64,000 nt of DNA, from positions 126,315,875 through 126,379,874 of the forward strand of contig CM034546.1 of assembly GCA_020055645.1 (NCBI GenBank), written 5' to 3'. Shown piece after piece: positions 22,961-35,037 of this stretch. Below the pieces are notes generated by a model. It was not told the origin of the DNA and searched no databases. It was given only the letters and a program-made list of their open reading frames with translations. A program made the translations under genes and the position numbers. The DNA is from Tomocerus qinae. Taxonomy: Eukaryota > Arthropoda > Collembola > Entomobryomorpha > Tomoceridae. How positions within the stretch are numbered: the first letter of the stretch is position 1; each line of letters opens with the position of its first letter.

Positions 22961-24270
22961 TGACCCAAGGTCCCAAATGGTCATAACATGTTCCATTTGT
23001 TCCTATTAGGGCTAAGTTTTGCATGAATTCCCTGTCCGAAAAGTTGACTTACAGAAGAACGTAAGCATATAGTACTGAATGGTTTCATGAGAAATTCTTT
23101 ATTTCAGACTGATTATCGTTCTACATTTTACTACATCCATCTCCAGTAGTATTTTAGAGATATAAGAATTTTTATATGCCTGGCTCTTGCATTGGGAAGA
23201 ATACGGTATGCAGTGTGTCATTTTTTACATAAGCTGAGTTTAGGCAATGCAATGTAATTCAGCACGTGATAACTATTTATTTATGAATGATGAAACCCAA
23301 ACAGAGATTTATTGCTTTCTTTGTGTGCAAACAGCCATAATTGATAATTAAATATTACAGGTTGGGTAACCTACTGAAATATCTTTACTACGACTATATA
23401 GGTATATAGGTACATTTAAATATTTATAGCATGACATATTCTCTTCGCATCTTCCATTTCTCTATCTGCAGATCAAGATTAAGTCACAAATGCAAGATAG
23501 CTAAATAAGCTAACTGTACCTACTTAGATATTTACACTAATACTCAAATTAAATGACACAACTTATTGCATGCATAGATATGTACACCAAATTATTTATT
23601 ATTAGCGATCGCGACCTTTTTAAAACTTGGGCTCTAGAAAATTAGATTGTTATATTTTATTTTTTTACAATTACTTATTGCAAACATTTTTAGTAAATAG
23701 ATTAATTTATATTAATCAAGTTTCAAACATTTTTGAGTGATAAGGATGCTGATGCTATTAATAAGTAAATACAGTAAAGACATGTTCTGATCACGAGCTC
23801 CAAATGTTGACAGTCAATGAAATCTTTGGACTTTTATGTAAATATTAGTACTCGTGATTAGCATGCACGACTAATAATCCCGGATTAGTGTTGAAACCAT
23901 AATTTGAAACATTTCAATCATTAAATGACATTTACGATGGCCATTAATTCATTCTTCAATCTAAAAGATACCAGAGCTTACGTAAATTCTTCATGTAATA
24001 AGTTATCTTCATGAAACTAAAGATAAATGTAACTGACATCATTATCATAACTTAAATTTTACCATGTACCTATGCGCAGTAATTATATGTGAGATTAGCT
24101 TTAACTTAATCTGACTGTTTGAGCGTCAAAAGTTGCCTAGCCATTCTTTAAAAAAATCACGTGAATTTAATTATAATAATACCTCATAAATTATGAAAGT
24201 GAAAACAGAATTGAGTAATAGTAGGTAAGATACGAACAGTGGCGGCCGTAGCAGTAGTAATTAGTAACCC
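22961..24270. other. Intergenic part of unit B
   Basis: AT-rich sequence; no gene or defined repeat was seen. Confidence 0.4.
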
Positions 24271-24289
24271 TATTTGCAGGACCAACATT

Positions 24290-24466
24290 TTTAAATGGGC
24301 TTTTAAAAAATCTTACTCCTACCTTTTTTATAAAAAAGGCAAAACAGGACTGCTTTATTAAAATCTTACTCCTACCTTTTTTATAAAAAAGGAAAGGACT
24401 ATTTTTTAAAAAATCTTGCTTCTACCTTTTTTATAAAAAAGGCAAAAAATGTACACTTTTTTTCCC
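24290..24466. mobile_element. Rearranged fragment of the GGAACAAAAAAGG MITE family
   Basis: Three tandem copies of about 60 bases (CTTACTCCTACCTTTTTTAT, then AAAAAAGGCAAAA) end in TTTTTTTCCCTG. These are multiplied right arms of the family; no intact left end is visible. Confidence 0.6.
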
Positions 24467-24489
24467 TGGTAATACCATTTAATAGTGAC

Positions 24490-24690
24490 AGTCTTGAAGT
24501 TGCACTTGTATTGATAAGATCCAATAACTTTTGTCCACTTCTCAGCCAAAATTTTAAGAATGACGTACATGGAAATCCCTAAATTTGCTAATGTATTACA
24601 ATTATAAAGGGAAATTCTGGCTTGTGATTTTTCGTCGGGACTTATCATTTCACCACCAATGATGTTCCTCCCTTTTGTTACAAACATAGA
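24490..24690 (-). other. Possible conserved coding remnant, unidentified
   Basis: A minus-strand frame contains GGEMISPDEKSQARIS and LAEKWTKVIGSYQYKC. Part of it seems matched in unit A near 16735-16780. No family was recognised and no splice sites were assigned. Confidence 0.25.
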
Positions 24691-25116
24691 AATACTGATC
24701 TGTATACCTACATTTAACACCTGTTTGTTATCTTTACTACATTGTGTGTGCATATTTGTATCAATACTGCACTACTATAGCTGGGTGTCAGCCTCAGGAA
24801 AAAATGGCAATTGTCGGAAACATTTCACAGAGAAACTCATTTGACTTAGGTGAATTTAAATATCGATACCTACATTAATTGAATTCCTATAGAGCCATAC
24901 AAATTAAGGAATTTGTATTAATTACTATAATTGCAATTACAAATTACAATAACGTATTTTATATTTCAGCCTTTATTCAAGACGATTATTTAACAAAAGT
25001 TGAAACTTGAGAATTTGTTGGCTTGTTAGCAGAATTATTTGTATCTCAATATATTATTCAGTTGATATTCAATGCTTTTCATTATGAGCCAACTGTCCGG
25101 GAATCTGGTTGCGGGT

Positions 25117-25679
25117 TTATCCCTCCGTATTTTCAATAACATCAGCACAGTGTCCATTCAAGGTATCTCTAAGTATTTGGAGTACACTTGTTTGGAGTTC
25201 AATTCGAGAAAAATCTTTTTGCTGAATCACAGTCCAAAGCAAAGAATTTCTTTCCAACGACGTCGGCTGATTTGCCTAAAAAATATTGCACTTAAAATGT
25301 TTGTAGATTCACTTCCTAATTTATATTCTAATAGAAACTAGAGATTCGGGTTGAATATGTTGAATTTATTTTCGCTTAGGAATAAAAAGAAAACCTATTC
25401 CGGTTTATCCCGAATAAGATAAGCGCTTTTAGTAAAGCGAGTTTAAAAAGTTTTATTGACTCGCTCACAAATAAATAATATTATCAAATATAAATTTTTA
25501 TACAAGCGATTGTAAACAAAATAAAAAAATGACAAAAAATTGTCAAAAAGACAACTTACTATGCTTTCCTTTTCGTGAGATGATATTATTTCTGCTTGGA
25601 CAAGATGAATTAGAATATTATTAAGACTTGTTAAATTTTCCGTCAGGTACACTAAATTACTTCGTATTTTATTCGACAT
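25117..25679 (-). CDS. CARD-only protein, 92 residues, 2 exons
   Basis: Exon 1 (25679-25560) encodes 40 residues from an ATG and ends at AGCATA|GTAAGT. Exon 2 (25275-25117) starts after TTTTTTAG, continues in phase and stops after 52 residues. The joined protein looks like one caspase recruitment domain: a first helix region with NLVYLTENL, then ILIHLVQAEIISSHEKESI (the usual second and third helices), and NSLLWTVIQQKDFSRI followed by LQILRDTLNG (later helices). Almost nothing lies outside the domain. CARD-only proteins act as dominant regulators of caspase or inflammasome-type assemblies through CARD-CARD contact, so a cytoplasmic regulator of apoptosis or immune signalling is the likely role. 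It is duplicated with the laccase, and the sister copy is broken. The domain call is by pattern only and needs a profile search. Confidence 0.6.
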
Positions 25680-25900
25680 TGTATTTGGGTAATTATTAAT
25701 TACAATAATTTACCTTAAATATTAAATAAATGATATTATTATATTGTGGGGAGTTGCAGATGACGGGATGGTTCACAAAACATCAACTCGTTTGATAAAG
25801 AAAAATGTATTTATCTGTAGGTATGTGTTCATTCGTTTATAGTAACATTATAATACGAGTGTAGACTCGTATATGCGTATGTATAACATGTATTACTGTT

Positions 25901-26183
25901 TTATAGAGTATGAGAATCCACAGACATTTGATTTTGGCATAATATATGTCAGTGGTATAACATTATCTGTAAAAGTATTAGAGACAAACGTTTAGTTTGC
26001 TAAAAACGAGCACAGTAGATAAAATGTCATACATAAACAAGACAAGACACAAATATAGAGCGATAATAAAATACTATGTTTATAGTTACAAAGATATCGC
26101 CCTGACCAATATTATATTATTAATATACCTACGAACGTATTTGAGTGCTAGGACCGTGCATGGGCTCCTTCGTGTTCGTGTGC
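25901..26183. other. Short intergenic gap left of the LTR element
   Basis: No feature was seen. Confidence 0.4.
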
Positions 26184-26586
26184 TGTAAGGTGTGTCCTAC
26201 ACACACGTTAGTCCACCCCTTACCAGCCATTCCGCACCCCAAATACACCACATTTACCTAACCAATTCCATTCCCTTCTATCCAAATGACCCGAACCTTT
26301 ATAAGTCCTGACACCAGAACATAACTCCAGTTCCCTCAGACTCGCGACACGATTCACTTCTCTTTCCTAAATACTCTCTTTCCCAACAACCATTCAGTCT
26401 AATACTCAATAAAGTCGTACAGTCCACTAAACCTACTCTGACTTGTACACTCTAACCTTTATTCACCGAATCGGCATATCCATCTCTTACCTCATCTCTT
26501 CATCTCGTCATATCCTGTAGCTTGGATCCCGAACCTAGCAGGTTTGCTCTCCCTTTGTCCTAACATTGGGAGCCAAACCCTTTACA
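26184..26586 (+). repeat. 5' LTR
   Basis: It contains a TATA-like CTTTATAAG near 26300 and a polyadenylation signal AATAAA near 26407. It ends TTTACA before interior sequence AATGCTGCC. Confidence 0.9.
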
Positions 26587-27164
26587 AATGCTGCCAAAAC
26601 CCAGGATTTAATTAAACCTCGAAGTGAAAAATACATAGTTTCGTACGAGTACAAAATTTTACAAATGCTACCGAAACCGAGTGAAAAAGACAAAATTTTT
26701 TTACCAGTACAAAGCCTGTACAATTCAGAAGAACTCAAGGATTGACCAAGCCTGACGAGAGAGCCTTAATTTTCTGAAGAACTACGGATTGACCTAGCTT
26801 GACCAGAAGAGGAAATGAAGACTTTACAATTCTGACTTCGGGATAGACTGAAACCTGAAAACCCAGTTACAATGCTACCGTTACTCCAGAATTGACACTG
26901 TCTCCAACCCAGTATTGTTTCACCGTTTTGTGAAAGAACAGGTGTGCAAACTAGGACGAGATGATTCCAAGAAGACAAGCAGATAAAAAGCGTAATATTT
27001 TAGTATCGTTCAATTTATTGATAATCTATAATTTACAATAATATTTTAAGAATTGATTTAACAAAACCTTCTTATATCTATATTACAGTACTCAACGGTA
27101 AACAACAATCCTCATTACGTATTGCGAAATTTACGAGACAAGGATTTGTTAAAAAGGTATCAAA

Positions 27165-27313
27165 TATTTCAGTGCAGAACGTGTTGAAAGCGTGATCCTG
27201 AAATATGAGTAATTAAAAATTTCAGTGCAGAACGTGTTGAAAGCGTGATCCTGAAATATGAGAGTAGTTAAAAATTTCAGTGCAGAACGTGTTGAAAGCG
27301 TGATCCTGAAATC
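27165..27313 (+). repeat. Three tandem hairpin-forming units in the LTR element interior
   Basis: ATTTCAGTGCAGAACGTG...GATCCTGAAAT occurs three times in tandem with short AT-rich spacers. Each unit begins ATTTCAG and ends CTGAAAT, so each can fold. Confidence 0.85.
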
Positions 27314-28743
27314 ATAATTTAAGAGTAACTAAATATAAGATAATATTAAAGTAAGATAAAATGAACGTCAAAATATCTACTGTATCCTACGCAAAAGTGG
27401 TGAACGTAGATCTCAGAGATTAGTTTGAGTTAAGCAACCCCATGCTTCTGAAACAAAATCATTTGAGTGTTCGAGGTAACTAATTAATTACTAATTAATA
27501 TTAGCGATAATTATATTTGAAACAGTATTTCATAAATTGCAGCTAAAGATAGTCTAGCAATAATTATTATTGAAGTATAAAAGAGTAATATTGATTTAAA
27601 TTTTAGTTTCTCAAACAGCAATTAAGAATTTCTGAAAGCAATGTCTAGAAATCGAAAAGTATAGTAAAATTAAAAGCGACGGGAGAGACTAGAGAATAGG
27701 AATTGAGATTTGAATGCGTGGAGTTGAGGGACTCAGGAAGCGTAGACAGAGAGATAACAGATAATTTACATAGACGACGCATAGAATTTTTACAAAAGAT
27801 TTAAGCAAACAGCATGATAATTTTAACAGGAACTATAGAGAATATAGAAATACAAGCATTTAGTACAGATTTTGTAGCTAAAGTTGTAAGTTGTATTACT
27901 TTATAGCAGATATGTATCTATGCTTGACTAAATGTAAATGTTAACTTGTTTTAAAATGCTTTTAAAATTCTAATAATTTGTTGAAACGTCCAGTAATCTC
28001 TTCTACAATTCTTTATATTGGCTTTTTCTTGGAAATTAAGATCGTATACATGTACTAATTGATAATTGATATAATTGATATACATAGATCAGTACATAGA
28101 AAGAGAATAGTAAGATATAGAAATTATTCTATAGTGCATGAAGTTTGCGGATGTGTTAAAATCCGGCAAACCAGAGAATGGATGATCTTTGGAATTATTC
28201 TCTAAAATAATGTTATCTAGAAATGAAAGTTTGCGGGTGCGAAGATAGCCCAGCAGACAGGTAAATAAAATTGATGTTAATTCGATAGTAAGTCTGTAGG
28301 TGTGTGAAAGCTTAGCAGACATTAAAATTAAGAAATTAATTAATGTTAAATAGAAAACGATGTCAGGAGATGTTGATACATTAAAATGTTAAGAAAGTCC
28401 TAAAATTATTGTTGTATAGAACAGAAGTTTGCTGATGCTTGAAAGTCATGCAGACATTAAAATTAATGTATTAGCAATAAGGACATTGAGATTGAGAGAG
28501 AGCTAGAACAAGAATCTATAGATGCATATGTAGAGTTCTTGGAAGTGTACAATGGTACGCATGAAAGCTCAGGAAGGTGTATATGGTAATAAAAGAAGCA
28601 ACCTATCGTGAAAGGTATGGTTCACTTATAAGAATTTGAATGATTTGAAATTAAACAAAAATTGTTACTAGATACAGCCAAGAAGACCCAAGTTTAAGTT
28701 TGTTAGTAAGGACGAGCAATGGGTATATATGAAGAAGTAATAC

Positions 28744-29070
28744 ATGTTTACAGTAGCCGGCAGTGATAGAGAAATTACTGTGGGAAGCTTAAACAGTTCG
28801 TTCGAAGCAACGATCACTGGAAAAGATATAAGCTGTGCTTTACGAGAAAGTATTGCTAAGCTAAGGTATCCATACATTGCGATGTCTGGAGCTGATACAG
28901 AAAAGGTTACCAATGATGAAAATGTTTGTACATGCAGGTATGTTTTTGAAAATTGGGGAAACAACATAGATAAGCTACAGTTTAATTCTCATTGGGATGG
29001 CCACTCTTTGATTAGTACAACTGGTAGGCAAGGTAAAAATCTATTCCCAGGACACAAAAATACAGCATGA
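28744..29070 (+). CDS. Small open frame of 108 codons inside the LTR element, uncertain
   Basis: This is the longest frame with an ordinary amino acid mix in the element interior (MFTVAGSDREITVGSLN...). It has no zinc knuckle, protease or capsid signature that I can see and could be chance or a gag remnant. Confidence 0.2.
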   Translation: MFTVAGSDREITVGSLNSSFEATITGKDISCALRESIAKLRYPYIAMSGADTEKVTNDENVCTCRYVFENWGNNIDKLQFNSHWDGHSLISTTGRQGKNLFPGHKNTA

Positions 29071-29421
29071 GTACAAATAGTTTGTAATGTTAAAATTTAA
29101 GATTTCGTGTTTGCAGTATGGAGCAACAAATGTAATTATAAAATTATAGCTCATATAGGAGGTTAAATAAGCAGTATTATAAAGAGATACACAGCTGAAC
29201 TTTACCTATACATTAAGAAATAGAGCTTATTATGAATAAGAAATGTGAAATTCTAAAAATTACGATTTTATGAAAAATAATGTTAATTAACTTAATATGC
29301 ATTATCTCAAATTCAACAGAATTCCAGAAAATATAGGACCTTGACGTGCAACGTCAATTTATTACGTCAGGGATACTAAACAATAAACAATAAGTCAGGG
29401 ACAGAATTTCCTGCCTAAGGC

Positions 29422-29620
29422 ATGCAGATGACCATTTCCCTATGCTTTACTGCAGGTGGCCACTTTTCGTATACCAGCCTGCAGGTGGCCACAATTTGTA
29501 TCTTCACTTGCAGATGGCCACCATTCTTTATCTTCACATGCAGATGGCCACAATTCTTTATCTTCCCATGCAGATGGCCACTTTTTGTATCTCTACCTGC
29601 AGATGGCCACTTTTTGGAAA
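29422..29620. repeat. 30-bp tandem repeat with core TGCAGATGGCCAC
   Basis: Seven copies of GCAG(A/G)TGRCCA occur about 30 bases apart in the LTR element interior. Three overlapping open frames here are products of the repeat, not genes. Confidence 0.9.
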
Positions 29621-30698
29621 TTACGACAGAATGAAGAAATAAGGCGGCGGGATGATAGAATTACGACCTAATAACAACGGATACATGACTACCAGACAGA
29701 ATACAAAGTAGCACCACCAATCCATGAAAAATAATTCGTCGAGACGTCGATGAAACGGCAAACAGATCATGACAGAAAAAAACTTTGGCAATTCTAATAA
29801 AGCGTAAGATTGTGATAAAAATTTATGAAATCTAATTTTATTGATATTTTCCATGACGTACAGAGCGACTTCAGGAACAACGATATCATCAAAACCCAAA
29901 CCAAGGATGACTTAAAAACAGTATTCTCCGACGACTAAGCAACTCTTTGATTTCGGAGATCAGACTACGATGTCATTATACGATTCCAGCGAAACGATTT
30001 CCTTTTTATTGAATCTACTGTTCGAGACCATAGAGACCAACAACTGACCAAGATGATGTGATTTTCGGTTCTTCAACACCATTTCTACTCGACACCAATT
30101 CTTCACGACTCTAATACCTGGAATTCGATAATTTTCAGCTAGAAGTAAGCCAATACTAGCACATCACATTTGCGAAGGACCAGTTACCAGAGCTCACTTC
30201 AATCTTCATCAAAGTTAGTGTTACAACACTCATTAAGAACAATTTTAAACAGAGGAAGTGATAAGACAATTACTAAAAATTGATAAATTTCGTTTCATAG
30301 CATATAAGTTCAGTTCTATAGTTGAAATAGAATTAAGTAATGTTAGTTATAACAATAATGATATACTATTATATATATAATGATTTAATTGGATATAGAA
30401 TAATGAAATGGCTTGAAATTATAAGTATATGAGTATGACTGTACATGAATATTTAATGATAAGGAAATAATTTAATTATTATATAATATCAAATGTATGA
30501 AATTAACAGATTCAGTTTTCGATATTATTATTTTAATTATGTATTGGGATAGGAAGTGCAATAAGAATGTTAGTATAAATAATCTAAAAATAACTTGATT
30601 TTTGTCAGAATGAAAACATTTGTTATGAAGGTATGTTAAATGATTATGTAATGATGTACAAATTTTTAATTCTTGTCAAAAAGATTGCGACGGGAGGT

Positions 30699-31101
30699 TG
30701 TAAGGTGTGTCCTACACACACGTTAGTCCACCCCTTACCAGCCATTCCGCACCCCAAATACACCACATTTACCTAACCAATTCCATTCCCTTCTATCCAA
30801 ATGACCCGAACCTTTATAAGTCCTGACACCAGAACATAACTCCAGTTCCCTCAGACTCGCGACACGATTCACTTCTCTTTCCTAAATACTCTCTTTCCCA
30901 ACAACCATTCAGTCTAATACTCAATAAAGTCGTACAGTCCACTAAACCTACTCTGACTTGTACACTCTAACCTTTATTCACCGAATCGGCATATCCATCT
31001 CTTACCTCATCTCTTCATCTCGTCATATCCTGTAGCTTGGATCCCGAACCTAGCAGGTTTGCTCTCCCTTTGTCCTAACATTGGGAGCCAAACCCTTTAC
31101 A
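30699..31101 (+). repeat. 3' LTR
   Basis: It reads the same as the 5' LTR throughout, beginning TGTAAGGTGTGTCC and ending CCCTTTACA. Confidence 0.9.
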
Positions 31102-32910
31102 TTGCAGATATATAATCTAGATTTTCCTAAAACGGCTGTAAAACGAAAACATTCTCATTAAGCCTAATTATATTTCCATCAAATATAGCTGAAACTAACA
31201 AAGTTTCTCTTGCCAAATCTTATGAATTTGGAATTATAATTCATTGTACCCCTTGATCAAATTTCTGGATACGTGCCTGCCGGTAAATTAACATGCGTAA
31301 AGTATTACCACTGTAAAGTTATTTACTTTTTCTCTGATAAAGTATTATTTTGTTTTATACGGCTTATTCATAGAAATAAGTTGTTCATCATATAACGCAT
31401 TATTATTATGTATCATTATAGTTGACAACTGATAACTATCTCTATATTATAACCACAGACTTGTAAAATCTTTTAATCTATGTGTACTTCTACCTATATT
31501 ATGTGGTTGGTAAAGCCAAAATGCACAAGTGCTTACTTATATGATGTATTATTTATTATTATTATACATACACGGTCAAAACCCTCCCACGGAGGTAATT
31601 ACAATTGCCGGGATTCGACATCCGACAAAACATTACTGATTAATATTACAAAATGGGGTGATGATCAAAATACTTATAAACATTTACAAGGTATAATAGA
31701 GATTGTTCATTAATGTAACAGATCAACATCGCTATTGTGTATTATAGTTCCAAGCGCACCTTACACCCATTGTATTCGAAAGACAATGGATCATATGTTG
31801 CATTACAATAGACCAACCACGTTCATTTGCTCGACTCGAAGTTTGAGCTGAAGTTAAGCCTTTTGTATTGCAACATATGATCCATTATCTTTCAAATACA
31901 ATGGATGTAAGGTGAGCTTGGAACTGTAATAACTTGGATACTACAGAGTCAATACAAGAAAGGTTGCAGAAATTAGTGTCTGTGTATATTGCATAAAACA
32001 ATGAACTACACTACACTCTGGGATTTTAGAATGTATCGAGTAGACGACGTAAAAAAAAGATTCGCCAACCAGACGTATTTTTTGAAATTCAAGATTTTTT
32101 ATTTAACAGAACTCAGAAGCAGACTGATTTTTCGGATGATATCTACAAATAATGGTAATTGTAATTCCTATTTAAATTCGAAGACGTTAACATATTGGCT
32201 CCAAACAGTAAATCTAGCATACCAAATGTATTAACATTTTTCACAACATTCATATACATTAATACATAGTATTATATTAACTTCGGATTGGCATGCCAAA
32301 CTCAGGGACCTTTGACTTTGCTATTGCGTGTTGTTATACGTACCAAAATTAAAACTTGAACTATTATAGAACTTATCCTTCAACATAAATATCACTGTAC
32401 TATCACTATATTACAATATAAGTATTTAGTAGCTATATAGTAATGCTAAAACTTGTAGTCATCATACTGCTCTAGGTAGTAGTTCTATATTATACACTTT
32501 TAGCCTAAAAGAGTATTTGAAACTATTATATTTACTAAGTGCACATTTGTGTATAAATGTAAAAATGTACACTAAACATCAGTATTGTAATACAGCAAAT
32601 AAAACAGTAAAACATTAAATGGGCAGAAACCAATTTTACTTTTAGAGTTAGAAGAACGAGAGAAGAAACAATATTATTAACTTAGGTATACATACACAGA
32701 CATATAGGTCAAACTAAGTCAAACACTAGATAATACAACCAAAAGCCATGTCATCCGAGCAATTCCTGTATTCAAGAGAAAATTATATATTCATAAATAA
32801 TTCTTCTTCCAATCTTCCATAATAAAGCGTTGACTTATTGATCTAAAAATGACGTATAGTACTTACAGCTTATTAGTCACCCCCAAATAGGGTTTTCGTT
32901 AAATCCACTA
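31102..32910. other. Intergenic; contains one mariner-type MITE
   Basis: No gene was seen apart from the MITE at 31745-31926. The frames at 31480 and 31989 show no domain. Confidence 0.4.
31745..31926. mobile_element. Tc1/mariner-like MITE, 182 bp hairpin
   Basis: The ends TAGTTCCAAGCGCACC and, inverted, CAGTTCCAAGCTCACC are flanked by TA on both sides. The arms pair for about 70 bases (through ACAATGGATCATATGTTGCA). A TA target duplication is typical of mariner relatives. Confidence 0.75.
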
Positions 32911-33699
32911 TTAAACTGATATTGAAAGCAGTGCACTGATGCTGTAATCTGTGACAATATAAAGGAAAATGAAAGGAGTAGATTTTGAAACAAAGAAAAA
33001 TGGACCTACAGTTATTACGATAGGAGGAAAGGCCTTAATCCATTTCCTTGTTTGACCATCTCCGTGCAAATTCCAGTTTCGAATAAATGCTATAGATTCC
33101 TCATGACAAGTGCTTGCTCCTTTGAGAAGCATAGCTGAAAAAACTATAGAAACAACTAGTGCAGAAGGAAACATGAGATAGTATGGCATCCCGATTGCGG
33201 AATACAATTTCACCGTCCCAAATACGGATACTATACATAAGTAAAGAGATTGAGCAAGTGCCAGGGGAGTTAGCCAGTAGAGACATTCTATAGCGTCTCG
33301 GGTGAAGGTTCTCAAAGCTGTCATGCAATACTGAATAGAACTGACCATGATATTAGCCTTGTTTTTAAAATTATTTACAATTCTGGTTTCGCCAAAGAAA
33401 TGGAGCCAGAAATTTAGAAATCGGACAAAAATAAGGAAACAAATTAGACCTAATATTATCAAAAATACGCAATGCATAAAGACCCAGAATAAGGATATGA
33501 AAGATACAGTTAAGAAAAGCCAATGAGATGAGATAGTAGAAGGAAGAGTTTCTTTAAAAAGACGAAGAATCGGACTGTCTGGATGTAAAATGCAGAAAGC
33601 AGCCGCAAATAATAGAACATTTAATAGAACTCCTATAACCTGGTTTCTAGCAATTCTAACTCTATGTTGTATATTATAATAAACATTGTTAAAGAATGG
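32911..33699 (-). CDS. Gustatory-receptor-like chemoreceptor, 3' part
   Basis: A minus-strand frame of about 260 residues runs from a plausible acceptor (TTTCCTAAG|CC near 33700) to a stop at 32911. It has five or six strongly hydrophobic segments. The end (FPPIVITVGPFFFV, then a final hydrophobic stretch) matches the C-terminal pattern of the receptor at 4.9 kb (LHPIGMSLGPL). No ATG lies in the frame, so an upstream N-terminal exon must exist. I could not find one before 35 kb, where the next gene starts on the other strand, so the gene may be truncated. The hairpin repeat at 33854-33964 sits just upstream. Confidence 0.55.
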   Translation of the reverse strand, partial: PFFNNVYYNIQHRVRIARNQVIGVLLNVLLFAAAFCILHPDSPILRLFKETLPSTISSHWLFLTVSFISLFWVFMHCVFLIILGLICFLIFVRFLNFWLHFFGETRIVNNFKNKANIMVSSIQYCMTALRTFTRDAIECLYWLTPLALAQSLYLCIVSVFGTVKLYSAIGMPYYLMFPSALVVSIVFSAMLLKGASTCHEESIAFIRNWNLHGDGQTRKWIKAFPPIVITVGPFFFVSKSTPFIFLYIVTDYSISALLSISV

Positions 33700-33853
33700 G
33701 CTTAGGAAAGACAAAGTTTAAACAGGTTAACTAAACTATTGGCAAACGTTGAATATTAAATTGATGTTTAATTCAAAATATTCAATGCCAAAGTGCAGAC
33801 ATTATTCGTATAGTTTGAGAAAATAATAATGTGAAAACAGTAATACACTCCAT

Positions 33854-33964
33854 CACTTTCAATTAATGTTTTCGATAATGTACCCCAACGCATACCTCTA
33901 TGTACTAAATTTACCACATGAAGGTGTGCGTTGGGGTACATTATTGAAAACATTAATTAAAGTG
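33854..33964. mobile_element. Miniature hairpin element, about 110 bp
   Basis: CACTTTCAATTAATGTTTTC ... ACCCCAACGCA pairs with TGCGTTGGGGT ... CATTAATTAAAGTG over about 45 bases. The centre is near 33909. Confidence 0.8.
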
Positions 33965-35037
33965 CACAAATCACTTTAACTGTACTTATTTGTTTTCCTT
34001 AAGCTATATTATTATAATTTATAATTATTGACTTGGAATTGCAAATCTACACTCGGAGACCTTTTACATTTTACTTTAATTGTCCGTGTTGCCTTACTTC
34101 AATGAAAAGAAACCATTATTACCAAAATTAAAAACTTATTTTGCAACAAAACCAAAACGAGGTATTCACTTAAGGGTCTGGTATTCCTAAAAGTGAATAT
34201 GAAACTACTACTTTTACTAAGAATACGTGCTGTACAGTCAACAGTCATACTTTTCTCATAAATGGCCATTTAATTCACACACAATTGCGCAATCCATGAA
34301 ATGTTTACTTTTTGTTGAAAATAGTCAATAATAGCCTACTTACACTTTACAAATAATCGTGCGGAGCGTGAACAATTTTGTTATTTTCACTCAAAAGTTA
34401 CTCTTTTCCGTTTGGTCACATTAGATTTGATTATTACACAATTTATTTCCAAAAAACGGGACGCGTTTCTGAAAACGGGACGCCGGGACTGGTCACCAAA
34501 ATCTTCGGAACGCCGGAAAATTTTCCTTCTGCAAGTTAAAAAAATCCTTTCATGGTTATTCATACGAGAAAACTTTTTCTATTTACCTGCATAAAAACTC
34601 AGAAATTACCATGCATTTCTGTAGAATGCATAAAGTAATTAAAGATTTTAATAAGCCAGAATGACTGTTTATTTCAACTATTTTATTTATTGTTTGCTGT
34701 TTGTTTCTGTGATTTATATACCTACATGAATAGCATGAATACATCTGTGCTGAAGTATAAAGAGAGTGTTCCTTGTCATATTATTGTCATTTATTTACTG
34801 TAAATTGCATCGTAAAATTAATGACCCTAAATGAAGAACACTTGACAACTAAAATATAATTACTTGGTAATCTTTTGCTTTTAAGTGTAAAACCACAGTA
34901 AGGCTTTTGAACTGCTAGTAGTTGTGTCAGACCCAAATGTATGGACGAACTTCAAAATTTGGGCATCTTTTTGGAAATAAATCTTTATTCTTTGTTTAAA
35001 CCTTTAAAAAGTTTATTAAAATTAGAAACTAATAAAA
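33965..35037. other. Intergenic region upstream of the CUB gene
   Basis: No gene was seen. The frame at 34412-34594 covers a GC-richer patch (GGGACGCCGGGACTGG) that looks like repeat sequence. Confidence 0.4.

Larger units (their letters stand above)
18930..25900. repeat. Tandem segmental duplication, unit B (laccase B + intact CARD gene)
   Basis: This is the second copy of the block described for 11600-18250, with the same gene order and orientation. It lacks the hAT MITE of unit A and the 635-base insertion in the minisatellite. Confidence 0.8.
26184..31101 (+). mobile_element. LTR retrotransposon without recognisable coding capacity, 4.9 kb
   Basis: Two 403-bp direct repeats (26184-26586 and 30699-31101) begin TGTAAGG and end TTTACA. 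I found no difference between them by eye, which implies very recent insertion. A purine-rich run (GCGACGGGAGG) just before the 3' LTR fits a polypurine tract. The 4.1 kb interior has no gag, protease, reverse transcriptase or integrase motif in any frame. It is therefore a non-autonomous, LARD-like element mobilised by a relative elsewhere. A clear target duplication was not found (GTGC before, TTGC after). Confidence 0.9.

Noticed and set aside
29422-29671. Three overlapping open frames on the plus strand
   Set aside because: All are produced by a 30-bp tandem repeat whose period is a multiple of three.
26179-31106. Target-site duplication of the LTR element
   Set aside because: GTGC before and TTGC after differ at one base, so no convincing duplication can be claimed.
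33768-33953. Minus-strand frame upstream of the second chemoreceptor, as its first exon
   Set aside because: It spans the 110-bp hairpin element and has no receptor-like features.
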